DNA from: Agitococcus sp. | Lineage (GTDB): Bacteria > Pseudomonadota > Gammaproteobacteria > Pseudomonadales > Moraxellaceae | Direction: 5' to 3' | Assembly (NCBI GenBank): GCA_030646715.1 | Contig: JAUSLJ010000013.1 | Span: 1-64,000 of the forward strand | DNA: 64,000 bases | Part shown: piece by piece, positions 8,626 through 18,566 of the stretch | Layout: each line of letters begins with the position of its first letter | Position numbering within the stretch: the stretch's first letter is position 1 | The notes under the pieces: generated by a model | The model's input: only the letters and a program-made list of their open reading frames with translations | What the model was told of the DNA's origin: nothing | Databases searched by the model: none | Program-made: the position numbers and the translations under genes

Positions 8626-11600
8626 ATGTGGCTGACCCGCATTAGTGTTCAAAATCCTGTTTTTGCCGCGATGATGATGTTCGCGCTGATGGTTTTAGGT
8701 TTATTCGCCTACAAAGATTTAAGCGTTGAGGAGTTTCCCAACGTCGAATTTCCCTTTGTGATTGTTAATACCAGTTATCCAGGGGCATCACCCGAAGTTG
8801 TCGAGTCTGATATCACTCGTAAAATTGAAGATGCGGTAAATACCATTTCAGGGGTAAAACGCGTTATTTCTACCTCATACGAAGGTCGTTCATTTATTGC
8901 CATTGAGTTTTATTTGAGTGTGCCTGTCCCTGTGGCGGTACAAGATGTACGCGACAAAATTGCAGTATTAAAAACGACGTTTCGTGATGAAATCAAAGAC
9001 CCGATTATTGAAAAATATAACCCCGGTTCAACGCCTGTTTTATCGTTAGCGTTTACTTCTACCACCTTGCCAATGCGTGAGTTAAGTACCTATATCGACC
9101 AAAAAATCAGTAAACGCCTACAAACGGTATCGGGTGTGGGTAAAGTCGAAATTTTAGGCGCAGTCAAACGCGAAGTCCGTATCAGCCTAAAACCAGATGC
9201 ACTGAAAGCCTATAGTGTCGGTATGGATGAAGTACTACGGGTATTAAAAGCGGAGAACTCAGAATTACCTTCAGGGACGATTAAATCAGGCAATCAAGAA
9301 CAAGTTGTACAAATTAAAGGTCGTTTAGCGCAGCCAGAGCAATTTAAACGCTTGATTGTTGCCCGTCGTTTAGGTGTGCCGATTTATTTAGAACAAGTCG
9401 CCGATATTGTGGATAGTGAACAAGATTTAGAATCTGCCGCACTCATTAACGGTCAAGCGGCTGTTTCTTTAGATGTCATTAAAAGTTCTGGCGCAAATGT
9501 CATTGATGTCGTTGATAAAGCCAATGAAGTATTAGCCGAAATTCGGCCACTACTGCCCGCTGGTGTCAGTATGACGGTGGTGGCGGATAGTTCTAAATCC
9601 ATTCGTAACTCGTTGGCGGATGTGCAAACAACGCTATTAGAAGGCGCAATATTAGCTATTTTGATTGTCTTGTTGTTTTTGGGGTCATGGCGCAGCACAG
9701 TGATTACAGGTTTGACCTTGCCGATTTCGTTGTTAGGCACCATTTTTGCGCTTTATGTCTTTGGCTTTACCCTGAATTTAATGACGTTAATGGCTCTGTC
9801 GTTATGTATTGGATTATTGGTCGATGATGCCATTGTTGTGCGCGAAAACATTGTTCGTCATGCGGCAATGGGCAAGAGTCACTATCAGGCGGCATTAGAT
9901 GGTACGTCCGAAATTGGTATGGCGGTGATTGCCACCACCTTAACCATTATTGCGGTGTTTTTACCCGTTGCGTTTATGGGCGGTATTATTGGTCGTTTCT
10001 TTTATCAGTTTGGCGTGACGGTCAGTTCAGCCGTGTTGTTGTCGATGTTTGTCAGTTTTACCTTAGACCCGATGCTATCGTCGGTGTGGCCTGATAAACA
10101 TAAACATGGCGAAAAACGTCGAGGTTTTGGCGCGTTTTTGGATTGGTTTTCGGGTCGTTTAGATAAGCTTGGTGATGTTTATGTTGCGTTGATTGGTTGG
10201 GCATTACGTCATCGTCGTATTACGTTAATGATTGCGGTGGCCAGTTTATTTGGTGCTTTTTCTTTATCCAGTTTAATTGGTAAAGAGTTTGTGCCTGAGC
10301 CTGATTTAAGCGAAATTGGCGTGAAGTTTGAAACGCCTGTTGATGCTTCGCTCGAATATACACTAGGTAAAGTGCATCAAGCCGAAGCTATAGTCCGCAC
10401 CTATCCTGAAGTCATTAGCACCTATGCTACGCTTAATACCAGTTCAGACCCTGGCCGTAATCGGGCGACGATTCGTGTGCTATTGAAACCGAAAAAAGAG
10501 CGGACACAGAGTCAAAAAGCCTTAACCAATGTTTTTCGCCAACGTTTAAGCCAAATTGCAGGTATTACCATAACCTCTGTTGCGGCAGCGACAGAATCGG
10601 TATCGGGTGGCATGAAGCCGATTATGCTCAGTGTGCAAGGCTCGGATTTGAAAGAGTTGCAACGCATTTCTAAAGAAATCTCCGATGGTATGCACAAAAT
10701 TGATGGCTTAGTCGATATTGAATCGTCACTGAAAGATAATAAATCGACAGTGGCGGTGCAGTTAAACCGTGAAGCCGCCAGTGATGCTGGATTGAGTGTT
10801 GCTTCGATTGGCCAAGCGTTACGTCCTTTATTGGCGGGCGAGGCAGTGACCACATGGCAAGACAGTCAAGGTGAAAACTATGATGTCCGTGTTCGTTTAC
10901 CTGACAGTGACCGTCGTGAAATCAGTGATTTAAGTGGCTTGAGTTTTGCGAGTACTCATAAGAATTTAGCGACGGATGCCCCGTACATGATTCCTTTAGG
11001 TCAAGTCGCGACTTTTGAGCAAAGTGAAGGTGCAGCACAAATTAACCGTCGTAATTTATCACGAGAAGTGTTGATTCAAGCCAATACCAGTGGTCGTCCC
11101 GCAGGTGATATTGGTGTTGATGTGAAAAAATTACAGGACAGTATTAAATTGCCCGCAGGCTACCATTTTGAAACCGAAGGCGCGAATAAAGATATGGCTG
11201 AATCGGCAGGTTATGCTGCCAGTGCTTTAATGTTAGCCATTATCTTTATTTATATGCTTTTAGGCTCGCAATTTAATAGCTTCTTGTATCCTGTCGCTAT
11301 TATGACTTCTTTGCCGTTATCGTTAATTGGCGTGTTTTTGGCTTTGTTTGTTTTTCAAAGTACGCTCAACTTGTTTTCGATCATCGGTATTATTATGTTG
11401 ATGGGCTTAGTGACGAAAAACGCCATCTTGTTGATTGACTTCATTAAAGAAGCGTTGGCGCGGGGTGAAGACCGTACTCATGCAATTTTAATGGCTGGTC
11501 GCACCCGTTTACGTCCCATTTTAATGACGACTATGGCAATGATTATGGGCATGATGCCCTTAGCTTTGGGTTTAGGTGATGGGGGCGAACAACGTGCGCC

Positions 11601-11736
11601 GATGGCTCATGCCATTATTGGCGGTGTTATTACTTCAACCTTACTGACGTTAATCGTCGTGCCTGTCGTTTATACTTATTTGGATGATATTAAACGGCTG
11701 TGTTGGAAGTTTTTGACGAGGAAAAGTGTGAAGTAA
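8626..11736 (+). CDS. RND efflux transporter (AcrB/HAE1 superfamily)
   Basis: The 1036-residue proton-driven inner-membrane pump has twelve predicted membrane helices and two large periplasmic loops. The start MWLTRISVQNPVFAAMM is typical of the HAE1 group. Proton-relay residues are Asp400/Asp401 in GLLVDDAIVVREN and Lys931 in LVTKNAILLIDF. It starts six bases after the adaptor gene and must work with it. No outer-membrane component is encoded nearby, so a TolC-like protein from elsewhere is expected. Substrate is unknown; homologues export drugs and other hydrophobic compounds. Confidence 0.95.
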   Translation: MWLTRISVQNPVFAAMMMFALMVLGLFAYKDLSVEEFPNVEFPFVIVNTSYPGASPEVVESDITRKIEDAVNTISGVKRVISTSYEGRSFIAIEFYLSVPVPVAVQDVRDKIAVLKTTFRDEIKDPIIEKYNPGSTPVLSLAFTSTTLPMRELSTYIDQKISKRLQTVSGVGKVEILGAVKREVRISLKPDALKAYSVGMDEVLRVLKAENSELPSGTIKSGNQEQVVQIKGRLAQPEQFKRLIVARRLGVPIYLEQVADIVDSEQDLESAALINGQAAVSLDVIKSSGANVIDVVDKANEVLAEIRPLLPAGVSMTVVADSSKSIRNSLADVQTTLLEGAILAILIVLLFLGSWRSTVITGLTLPISLLGTIFALYVFGFTLNLMTLMALSLCIGLLVDDAIVVRENIVRHAAMGKSHYQAALDGTSEIGMAVIATTLTIIAVFLPVAFMGGIIGRFFYQFGVTVSSAVLLSMFVSFTLDPMLSSVWPDKHKHGEKRRGFGAFLDWFSGRLDKLGDVYVALIGWALRHRRITLMIAVASLFGAFSLSSLIGKEFVPEPDLSEIGVKFETPVDASLEYTLGKVHQAEAIVRTYPEVISTYATLNTSSDPGRNRATIRVLLKPKKERTQSQKALTNVFRQRLSQIAGITITSVAAATESVSGGMKPIMLSVQGSDLKELQRISKEISDGMHKIDGLVDIESSLKDNKSTVAVQLNREAASDAGLSVASIGQALRPLLAGEAVTTWQDSQGENYDVRVRLPDSDRREISDLSGLSFASTHKNLATDAPYMIPLGQVATFEQSEGAAQINRRNLSREVLIQANTSGRPAGDIGVDVKKLQDSIKLPAGYHFETEGANKDMAESAGYAASALMLAIIFIYMLLGSQFNSFLYPVAIMTSLPLSLIGVFLALFVFQSTLNLFSIIGIIMLMGLVTKNAILLIDFIKEALARGEDRTHAILMAGRTRLRPILMTTMAMIMGMMPLALGLGDGGEQRAPMAHAIIGGVITSTLLTLIVVPVVYTYLDDIKRLCWKFLTRKSVK

Positions 11737-11769
11737 TAGGTAGTGCTGTTGATGTTTTGGGTTTTGAAT

Positions 11770-11875
11770 CTTCCCTCTTAGGAAAAGGGGGATTGAGGGG
11801 GATTTTATGGTCTTGGCACTGCCAAATTCTGCGAATCTCCCCTAACCCCTCTTTGCCAAAGAGGGGGACTTCTAC
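11770..11875. repeat. Palindromic intergenic repeat of the CCCCTAACCCCTCTTT type
   Basis: The stretch between the RND gene and the convergent acyltransferase gene contains GGGGGATTGAGGGGGATT and its near complement AATCTCCCCTAACCCCTC, so it can fold into a long hairpin. Related sequences lie at 22718-22795 and 29748-29835. No coding sequence is supported here. It may act as a transcript end between convergent genes. Confidence 0.65.
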
Positions 11876-11899
11876 TAATGTCCTTTCTTAGCAACTACA

Positions 11900-12484
11900 C
11901 TAAGCATCATAATCCACATCAACACTAAAATTCTGCGGGGTATGAGGCGTAATATTTTTATAAAAAGCCATGATTTCTTTCATGTCTTTTTTCATATCAC
12001 CACTCGGATAAACGAGCTTGGCAACACCTACTTCTTTTTTGGCATAATCACAATAACCCAAAGCAATGGGCACATTAGCAGCAACGGCAATATGATAAAA
12101 ACCTGTTTTCCATTGGGTGCGTAAAGAGCGAGTGCCTTCTGGGGTAATCAGCATGACCAAATTTTCATTGTCTTTAAACAAATCGGCCATCAATTGCACC
12201 ATGCTTTCGCGTTCTTCACCTTCTTTTTTGGGACGACGGTTAATACCAATACCGCCTAAATAACGAATCATCGGGCCATAAGGAAAACGCATCCAACTGT
12301 CTTTAATGGTAATTTTGACAGGTATCCCCATTAGTACAAAAGCAAAGCGAGTATAAGGTGCATCCCAATTGCTGGTATGTGGTGCAGCAATCATCACACA
12401 TTGCTTAATATCAGCGGGCATATTATTTTTAAATGTCCAACCACTCACTGTAAAAAAAGTTTGGGCAAGAAGTTTAGCGAGCAT
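11900..12484 (-). CDS. 1-acylglycerol-3-phosphate acyltransferase family protein
   Basis: The 194-residue PlsC-superfamily acyltransferase has the catalytic HX4D motif HTSNWD at 36-41 and the substrate-binding motif PEGTR at 115-119 (TPEGTRSLRTQWKTGFYHIA). An N-terminal hydrophobic stretch fits membrane association. It probably transfers a fatty acyl chain to a lysophospholipid or related acceptor; this short subgroup often has unassigned substrates. It is a single gene on the minus strand, convergent with the RND operon. Confidence 0.88.
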   Translation of the reverse strand: MLAKLLAQTFFTVSGWTFKNNMPADIKQCVMIAAPHTSNWDAPYTRFAFVLMGIPVKITIKDSWMRFPYGPMIRYLGGIGINRRPKKEGEERESMVQLMADLFKDNENLVMLITPEGTRSLRTQWKTGFYHIAVAANVPIALGYCDYAKKEVGVAKLVYPSGDMKKDMKEIMAFYKNITPHTPQNFSVDVDYDA

Positions 12485-12571
12485 AATAAAGTGATCTCAT
12501 TTTTTTAAGTTAAGAATTCTTTGGTTCGTTAAATGTAACATATAAAGGACAATTGTATATTATTGAGCACT

Positions 12572-12602
12572 AAAAAACCCCGCTTAAAAGCAGGGTTTTA
12601 TA
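12572..12602 (-). terminator. Hairpin terminator between minus-strand genes
   Basis: AAAACCCCGCT and AGCAGGGTTTT form an 11-base stem with one mismatch and a TAAA loop, with A and T runs on both sides. It lies just downstream of the minus-strand PA1571-family gene and upstream of the acyltransferase start. Confidence 0.65.
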
Positions 12603-12647
12603 TTATCATCTAGAGAGAGTTAGATGATTTGAGCGTATAATTATCTA

Positions 12648-12827
12648 TTAAGCGGCTTTGTTCATTGGGAAGTGCCACAACTTCATTAATTCGTCGCAGG
12701 CATTCGAGATCATTTCTTCGGTAATAGGAATCTCGCGGCCTTGTTCATCTAGTAACGCAGCACCGTGAAATGCTTGCATATCAAATAAATTGCTATCGTA
12801 TTTTTTGTTCATTTCGATGACTTGCAT
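12648..12827 (-). CDS. PA1571-family small protein of unknown function
   Basis: The 59-residue protein contains the conserved block FHGAALLDEQGREIPITEEM followed by an ISNACDEL helix. This resembles the small PA1571 family of Pseudomonadales, which has no established function. The start at 12827 is preferred because AGAGAGAA precedes it with suitable spacing and the family is short; a reading starting at 12935 would add about 36 unconserved residues. No membrane segment or signal is seen. Confidence 0.7.
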   Translation of the reverse strand: MQVIEMNKKYDSNLFDMQAFHGAALLDEQGREIPITEEMISNACDELMKLWHFPMNKAA

Positions 12828-12937
12828 AATATTTCTCTCTCGTAATTTAGCGGATAGGTAATCGCTTCTTGATGTAGTCAGTATAGGAAAGCAATCGTCT
12901 TGTGTATCGTTAAACCTGCTCGAATCTGTAACCAACT

Positions 12938-14065
12938 ATGAAACATGAGAATAATTCTTGCTTGCATTCGCTGCGTGTTGGTTTGCTCATCAATCCGATG
13001 GCGGGCTTAGGTGGCGCGCGCGCGCTCAAAGGTAGCGATGGCCTAATTTCGGTGGTTTTGACCGCCGCAGAGTCCAAAGCCTACCAACGCAGTTATCAAA
13101 CCTTAAAATTATTACAATCTTATGCTTCTGCGCTGACGTTTATTTGTCCGTCAGGATTGATGGGCGAAGATGTTTTAATCGCGTGTGGATTTACGCCTCA
13201 TGTTGTTTGTCAAATGACACAACCCACCACCGCAAATGACACAATCATCGCCGTTAATGCCTTAGTTCAAGAAGGTGTTGATTTGCTGTTATTTGCGGGT
13301 GGCGATGGAACAGCGCGTGACTTATGCCAAGCAGGATTAACATTGCCCGTTTTAGGCATTCCATCTGGCGTAAAAATGCACTCAGGGGTGTTTGCAATTA
13401 ATCCCGAAAGTGCGGCTGAATTAATAGAAAAACTATTAACAGGTGGCGGTGTGGTGATAGAAGCAGCGGAAGTCCGCGATTTAGACGAAGCCGCATTGCA
13501 AGCTGGCAAAGTACAACCGCGTTTTTATGGTGAGTTGAATGTGCCCGTTGATACCCGTTTAGTACAACAAATTAAATGTGCCAGCGTAGAAAGTGACGAA
13601 TTAGTACAAACAGAAATAGCGGCTGGTGTGTGTGAAAGTTTAGAGCCAGACATTTTATATTTATTTGGTGTCGGTACAACCGCCGCCGCGATTATGCGTG
13701 ATTTAGGCTATCAACATACCTTATTAGGGTTTGATGCGGTGCTAAATGGGGAGTTGATTGGCGAGGATTTAGACAGTGACGCTATTTGGGCATTAGTGCA
13801 GCAACATCCAACACGTATTATTTTAACGGCAACGGGTGGACAGGGCATATTAATAGGCCGAGGGAATCAACAATTAACCCCTGAAATTTTGCGTCTTGTT
13901 GGTAGAGAGGCATTATGGGTAGTTGCTACACCGAGTAAATTAAACGAATTGACGGGTAGGGCATTACGTTTAGATACGGGTGATGCGGCATTAAATCAGC
14001 AATGGCGTGGTTTGATGAGCGTGACGACAGGATATCAACAACAGCAATTGTATTATGTGGAGTAA
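12938..14065 (+). CDS. ATP-NAD kinase family protein (AcoX-like)
   Basis: The 375-residue protein has an NAD-kinase-like fold, with the nucleotide motif GGDGTARD from residue 121 and an N-terminal VGLLINPMAGLGGARALKGSD typical of the AcoX/ATP-NAD kinase-like group. A second glycine-rich segment, YLFGVGTTAAAIMRDLG, lies at about residue 240. It may phosphorylate NAD or a related substrate, but members of this group are biochemically poorly defined. It is divergent from the PA1571-type gene and stands alone. Confidence 0.82.
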   Translation: MKHENNSCLHSLRVGLLINPMAGLGGARALKGSDGLISVVLTAAESKAYQRSYQTLKLLQSYASALTFICPSGLMGEDVLIACGFTPHVVCQMTQPTTANDTIIAVNALVQEGVDLLLFAGGDGTARDLCQAGLTLPVLGIPSGVKMHSGVFAINPESAAELIEKLLTGGGVVIEAAEVRDLDEAALQAGKVQPRFYGELNVPVDTRLVQQIKCASVESDELVQTEIAAGVCESLEPDILYLFGVGTTAAAIMRDLGYQHTLLGFDAVLNGELIGEDLDSDAIWALVQQHPTRIILTATGGQGILIGRGNQQLTPEILRLVGREALWVVATPSKLNELTGRALRLDTGDAALNQQWRGLMSVTTGYQQQQLYYVE

Positions 14066-14152
14066 AAGCATTAACCAACAACTTTCCTTTAAGAAGCGTA
14101 GATAGGCTATTATCCCGTCAGTATTAACCTTTCATTGGAAAAAGAGAAAACC

Positions 14153-17100
14153 ATGACCACAGGGAAAAAGGACAATACGCCAACGCCAACGCCCTCAACG
14201 AATGCAGCAACAGTAGTTGTTTCATCTCGTCCTATTCATTTTCCTATTGTCGGTATTGGTGCATCAGCAGGTGGCTTGGCGGCTTTTGAATCCTTTTTTT
14301 CGGGTATGCCCAACAATGCTGAACCCAATATGGCCTTTGTCTTGGTACAGCATTTAGCGCCTGACCATCAAAGTATTCTTACTGAACTGGTGCAGCGTTA
14401 TACCCGTATGACGGTATTTGAGGTGGAAGATGGCATGGAAGTGCAGATCAATTGTGCTTATATCATTCCCCCCAACCGCGATATGGCTTTTTTGAATGGT
14501 TCGTTACAACTATTAGAACCCGCCGAACCGCGAGGCCACCGTTTACCGATTGATTTTTTATTTCGCTCTCTCGCGCAAGATCAGCATCAGCGCGCCATTG
14601 GCATTGTCCTTTCGGGAACAGGCAGTGACGGCACTTTAGGGGTGCGCGCGATTAAAGGCGAAGGTGGCATGGTGATGGCGCAATTACCCGACACTTGTGG
14701 CTTTGATGGTATGCCTCGCAGTGCCTTAGCGACAGGTTTAGTGGATTACGAATTACCCCCTGCCGAAATGCCAGCGCAACTCATCGCCTATGTGACTCAT
14801 GCTTTTGGTAAGAGTCATCGCCCCATTAGCGCAGCTATTCCCCAAAGTGATGGCGCACTAAAAAAAATCTTTGTCTTGCTACGGACACAGACGGGACACG
14901 ATTTTTCTCAGTATAAACCGAGCACCATTTACCGTCGAATTGAACGGCGTATGGCGGTTCATCAGATTGATACCATTGATAGTTATGTCAAATATTTGCA
15001 GCAAACCCCCGTCGAAGTGGAAGCCTTATTTCGCGATTTTTTGATTGGTGTGACCAATTTTTTTCGGGATACCAGTCCGTTTCAAGAGTTTGAAAAGCGC
15101 GCCATTCCTAAACTTTTTGAAGGTAAAACACCGAGTTCGGTAATTCGTGTTTGGTCAAATGGTTGTTCAACGGGGGAAGAGGCTTACTCGATTGCGATTT
15201 TGCTCAAAGAGCATCTTGAAGTACTGAAACAAAATTACAAAGTACAAATTTTTGCTACCGATATTGATAGTCGAGCCATTGCTATCGCCCGTTTGGGTAT
15301 TTATCCCGCCAATATCAGTGCCGATATTTCCCCCGAACGTTTAGCGCGATTTTTTACGGCTGAGTCTGATGGCAGTGCTTATCGGGTGCATAAAGATATT
15401 CGGGATATGTTGATTTTTTCGGAACATGATGTCATCAAAAATCCACCGTTCTCAAAACTTGACCTCGTCAGTTGTCGTAATTTACTGATTTATATGGGAA
15501 CAGAATTACAAAAAAAACTCATCACCCTGTTTCATTACGCGCTGAATCCAAGAGGCTTACTATTTTTAGGGACATCGGAGACGGTAGGTGAGTTTGGTGA
15601 TTTATTTACCGTGTTAGATCGCAAGTCGAAGTTATATCAGCGCAAAGAAGATTTTCAGGGCGCACAACGCGCCGCACTGGGTCGATTTTTGCCGCCCACT
15701 ACCATTGCTGATGTTTCCTTGCCAACGGTTGTCGGTAAAACGGGTACACCTGTTAAAGTGTCGCTGCGTGATTTAGTGGAGCAAACGCTATTGCAGCAAA
15801 TCGCGCCAGCCTGTGTGTTGGTGAATGGGCAGGGCGATATTCTCTATTTGCATGGTCGAACGGGGATGTTTTTAGAGCCAGCTCAGGGTGAAGCGGGCAT
15901 AAACAATATTGTAAAAATGGCACGAGAAGGCTTAAAGCGTGAGCTAACAACGTCGTTGCGAAAAGTGGCCGCCGCAAAAGAGCGGCTTCGAGTAGCCAAT
16001 TTGCGTGTCAAAACGAATGGCCATTTTACCTTAGTCAACCTGACCATTTGCCCTGTTGTTGTTAGTCAGACCTCGGTACATGATTCACCCTTGTTCCTCG
16101 TGGTGTTGGAGGAGTCTTCTGCGCTCAATCCCCCATTGTCAATACCGCCTGTAATCTCAAACGACGAGAGCCAAAGTCGAGATATCAATAGTCAAATTGC
16201 CGAACTCCACGAAGAGTTACAAGCCAAAGAAGAATATTTACAAGCCACCAATGAAGAGCTAGAAACCGCTAACGAAGAATTAAAGTCATCGAATGAAGAA
16301 ATGCAGTCGGTAAACGAAGAATTACAATCGACTAATGAAGAACTAGAAACGTCGAAAGAAGAATTACAGTCTATCAACGAAGAGTTGGCAACCGTTAACA
16401 CCGAGTTGCAAACCAAAGTCACGGATTTATCACGCGCTAATAACGACATGAATAATTTGTTAGCGGGTACAGGCATTGGTACGGTTTTTGTCGATCATAA
16501 CTTGAAAGTTTTACGTTTTACGCCAGCGGCAACTTTGATTATTAATTTGATTCTGAGTGATGTTGGGCGGCCTATTGGTCATATTGTCTCTAATCTGGTT
16601 GGTTACAATCAGCTCGTTCTAGATGTACAGGCGGTATTAAGAACGCTGGTTGCTAAAGAAATTGATGTGCAAACCACCGAAGGCAAAAATTACACCATGC
16701 GAATTTTGCCCTATCGCACCTTAGATAATGTCATTGAAGGCGCGGTAATTACTTTTGTTGAAATTACGGAAATTGTGCGAGTGCGAGAAGCATTGCGAAA
16801 GGCGAATGAGTTACTGCGTTTGGCGGTGGTCGTGCGTGATGCCTTTGATGCCATTACCGTGCAGGATTTAACGGGTAGTATTATCGCGTGGAATCCGGGT
16901 GCTGTTCGACTGTATGGTTGGAGTGAAGATGAAGCCTTGTTGATGAATGTGCGCGACCGTATTCCTTTAGCCTTACAAAAAAGTGCTTTGCTAAAAGTAC
17001 AGCAAATCAGTCGTGCAGAAACCTTAGAACCCTATCAAACGCAACGGCTGAGTAAAGACGGTACAGTGATAGATATTTCGTTGACGGCCACCGCACTAAT

Positions 17101-17194
17101 GAATGCGTCAGGCCAAATTTATGCCATTGCGACCACTGAACGCAAAAAAGAGTTAATAGTCGCTTCATCGGAGGATGCTCACCATGATAAATAG
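14153..17194 (+). CDS. CheB-CheR-PAS fusion signalling protein
   Basis: This 1013-residue multidomain protein joins a CheB methylesterase (Ser38 in GIGASAGG, His67 in VQHLAPDH, Asp159 in GTGSDGT) to a CheR methyltransferase (FLIGVTNFFRD, SNGCSTGEEAYSIA, FATDIDSRA). A long coiled coil follows, made of repeated NEELE-type heptads at about residues 680-760, then two PAS-like domains. CheB's usual N-terminal receiver is missing. It overlaps the following histidine kinase gene, suggesting one pathway. ATG 14153 has a purine-rich AAAAAGAGAAAA upstream; a TTG 18 bases earlier is less likely. It may modify receptors or act as a non-chemotactic sensor. Confidence 0.92.
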   Translation: MTTGKKDNTPTPTPSTNAATVVVSSRPIHFPIVGIGASAGGLAAFESFFSGMPNNAEPNMAFVLVQHLAPDHQSILTELVQRYTRMTVFEVEDGMEVQINCAYIIPPNRDMAFLNGSLQLLEPAEPRGHRLPIDFLFRSLAQDQHQRAIGIVLSGTGSDGTLGVRAIKGEGGMVMAQLPDTCGFDGMPRSALATGLVDYELPPAEMPAQLIAYVTHAFGKSHRPISAAIPQSDGALKKIFVLLRTQTGHDFSQYKPSTIYRRIERRMAVHQIDTIDSYVKYLQQTPVEVEALFRDFLIGVTNFFRDTSPFQEFEKRAIPKLFEGKTPSSVIRVWSNGCSTGEEAYSIAILLKEHLEVLKQNYKVQIFATDIDSRAIAIARLGIYPANISADISPERLARFFTAESDGSAYRVHKDIRDMLIFSEHDVIKNPPFSKLDLVSCRNLLIYMGTELQKKLITLFHYALNPRGLLFLGTSETVGEFGDLFTVLDRKSKLYQRKEDFQGAQRAALGRFLPPTTIADVSLPTVVGKTGTPVKVSLRDLVEQTLLQQIAPACVLVNGQGDILYLHGRTGMFLEPAQGEAGINNIVKMAREGLKRELTTSLRKVAAAKERLRVANLRVKTNGHFTLVNLTICPVVVSQTSVHDSPLFLVVLEESSALNPPLSIPPVISNDESQSRDINSQIAELHEELQAKEEYLQATNEELETANEELKSSNEEMQSVNEELQSTNEELETSKEELQSINEELATVNTELQTKVTDLSRANNDMNNLLAGTGIGTVFVDHNLKVLRFTPAATLIINLILSDVGRPIGHIVSNLVGYNQLVLDVQAVLRTLVAKEIDVQTTEGKNYTMRILPYRTLDNVIEGAVITFVEITEIVRVREALRKANELLRLAVVVRDAFDAITVQDLTGSIIAWNPGAVRLYGWSEDEALLMNVRDRIPLALQKSALLKVQQISRAETLEPYQTQRLSKDGTVIDISLTATALMNASGQIYAIATTERKKELIVASSEDAHHDK

Positions 17195-18518
17195 GGATAA
17201 TAGTATTATTGATATAAGTGACGATGCAGCACACGTTTTACGTCTGCAAGCCGAAGAATTTGTGCGCGAAAGTACTGAATTATCGGCACAAAACCTAGAA
17301 AATTTGTCGCCAGAGGCAATGCGTCAAATATTGCATCAGTTACAAGTGCATCAAATTGAATTAGAGATGCAAAATGAAGAGCTACTACGGACGCAATTAC
17401 AATTAGATACTGCGTTATCGCGCTATTTTGATCTTTATGACCTTGCGCCTGTGGGTTATTGCACCATTAGTGAATTAGGGATAATTCTAGAAGCCAATAT
17501 TGCCGCTGCGACGTTATTGGGTGTTTGTCGGCGTGAGTTAGTGGGGCAGCGCATTACCCGCTTCGTCGTTAAAGCCCAGCAAGATATTTTCTATCAATAT
17601 CGGAAACAGCATTTTATCTTAGGTGAGCCGCTCAGTTGCGAATTACAAATGATGAAAAGTGATGGGTCGTGTTGTTGGGTCAGTTTACTCACCACTGCGA
17701 TTGAAGACGTTAATGGTGAAACGGTGCAGCGTATTGTGTTGAATGATGTCACCGAACGAAAGCATCTTCATCAGATTTTACAGGATAAAAACAGTGAGCT
17801 AGAACGGGCTAAATCAGTGGCGGAAAAAGCCAACCTCGCAAAAACGGAATTTCTGTCGAGTATGAGCCATGAATTACGCACGCCACTCAACGCCATTCTT
17901 GGTTTTGGGCAACTGATAGAATCAGGTGTACCCACACCCACGCCAAGCCAACAACGTAGTATTGGCCAAATTCTGAAAGCGGGTTGGTATTTGCTCGCGT
18001 TGATTAACGAAATTCTCGACCTCGCTCTGATTGAGTCGGGTAAACTGTCGCTGTCACTTGAAGCTATCTCTTTAAATGAAGTCATGGCTGAATGCCAATC
18101 TATGATTGAGCCACAGGCGCAAAAATACGGCATTACCGTGACCTTCCCCACGTTAAACACTCCTTACTTCGTTAAAGCAGACCACACACGCTTAAAACAA
18201 GTGCTGATTAACTTGCTGTCTAATGCCATTAAATACAATAAGCTGAGTGGCTCTGTGGTGGTGGTGTGTCGTGAGAGTAGCGCAGGGCGTATTCGTCTTT
18301 GTATTGAAGATACAGGTGAAGGATTAAACACCAGTCAAATAGAGCAACTGTTTCAACCGTTTAATCGTTTGGGTCAAGAAAAAAATAAAGAGGAAGGCAC
18401 AGGTATTGGTTTGGTGGTGTGCAAGCGATTGATTGAATTAATGGGTGGAACGATTGGCATAGAAAGTACCGTTGGCGTAGGTAGCGTTTTTTGGTTTGAG
18501 TTAGATTTGGTGAATTGA
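17184..18518 (+). CDS. PAS-domain sensor histidine kinase
   Basis: The 444-residue kinase has an N-terminal helical segment (LHQLQVHQIELEMQNEELLR) and one PAS domain (FDLYDLAPVGYCTI onward). The HisKA domain has the phospho-acceptor His229 (SMSHELRTPLNAI), and the ATPase domain has N box NLLSNAIKYNK, G1 IEDTGEGL and G2 GTGIGLVVCK. No membrane helix is evident, so it is probably cytosolic. No response regulator is adjacent. GGAGG at 17170-17174 favours the ATG at 17184, which overlaps the upstream CheB-CheR gene by 11 bases. Confidence 0.92.
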   Translation: MINRDNSIIDISDDAAHVLRLQAEEFVRESTELSAQNLENLSPEAMRQILHQLQVHQIELEMQNEELLRTQLQLDTALSRYFDLYDLAPVGYCTISELGIILEANIAAATLLGVCRRELVGQRITRFVVKAQQDIFYQYRKQHFILGEPLSCELQMMKSDGSCCWVSLLTTAIEDVNGETVQRIVLNDVTERKHLHQILQDKNSELERAKSVAEKANLAKTEFLSSMSHELRTPLNAILGFGQLIESGVPTPTPSQQRSIGQILKAGWYLLALINEILDLALIESGKLSLSLEAISLNEVMAECQSMIEPQAQKYGITVTFPTLNTPYFVKADHTRLKQVLINLLSNAIKYNKLSGSVVVVCRESSAGRIRLCIEDTGEGLNTSQIEQLFQPFNRLGQEKNKEEGTGIGLVVCKRLIELMGGTIGIESTVGVGSVFWFELDLVN

Positions 18519-18522
18519 TGAT

Positions 18523-18548
18523 AAAAAAGCAGCCTAAGCTGCTTTTTT
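18523..18548. terminator. Bidirectional terminator between kinase gene and htpX
   Basis: A perfect inverted repeat AAAAAAGCAGC / GCTGCTTTTTT with a CTAA loop lies between two convergent genes, five bases after the kinase stop. It can end transcripts from both sides. Confidence 0.85.
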
Positions 18549-18566
18549 ATTCACTACAAATACAAC

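Noticed and set aside
11700..11891. Small plus-strand ORF after the RND gene
   Set aside because: It overlaps the transporter end and otherwise translates a palindromic repeat.
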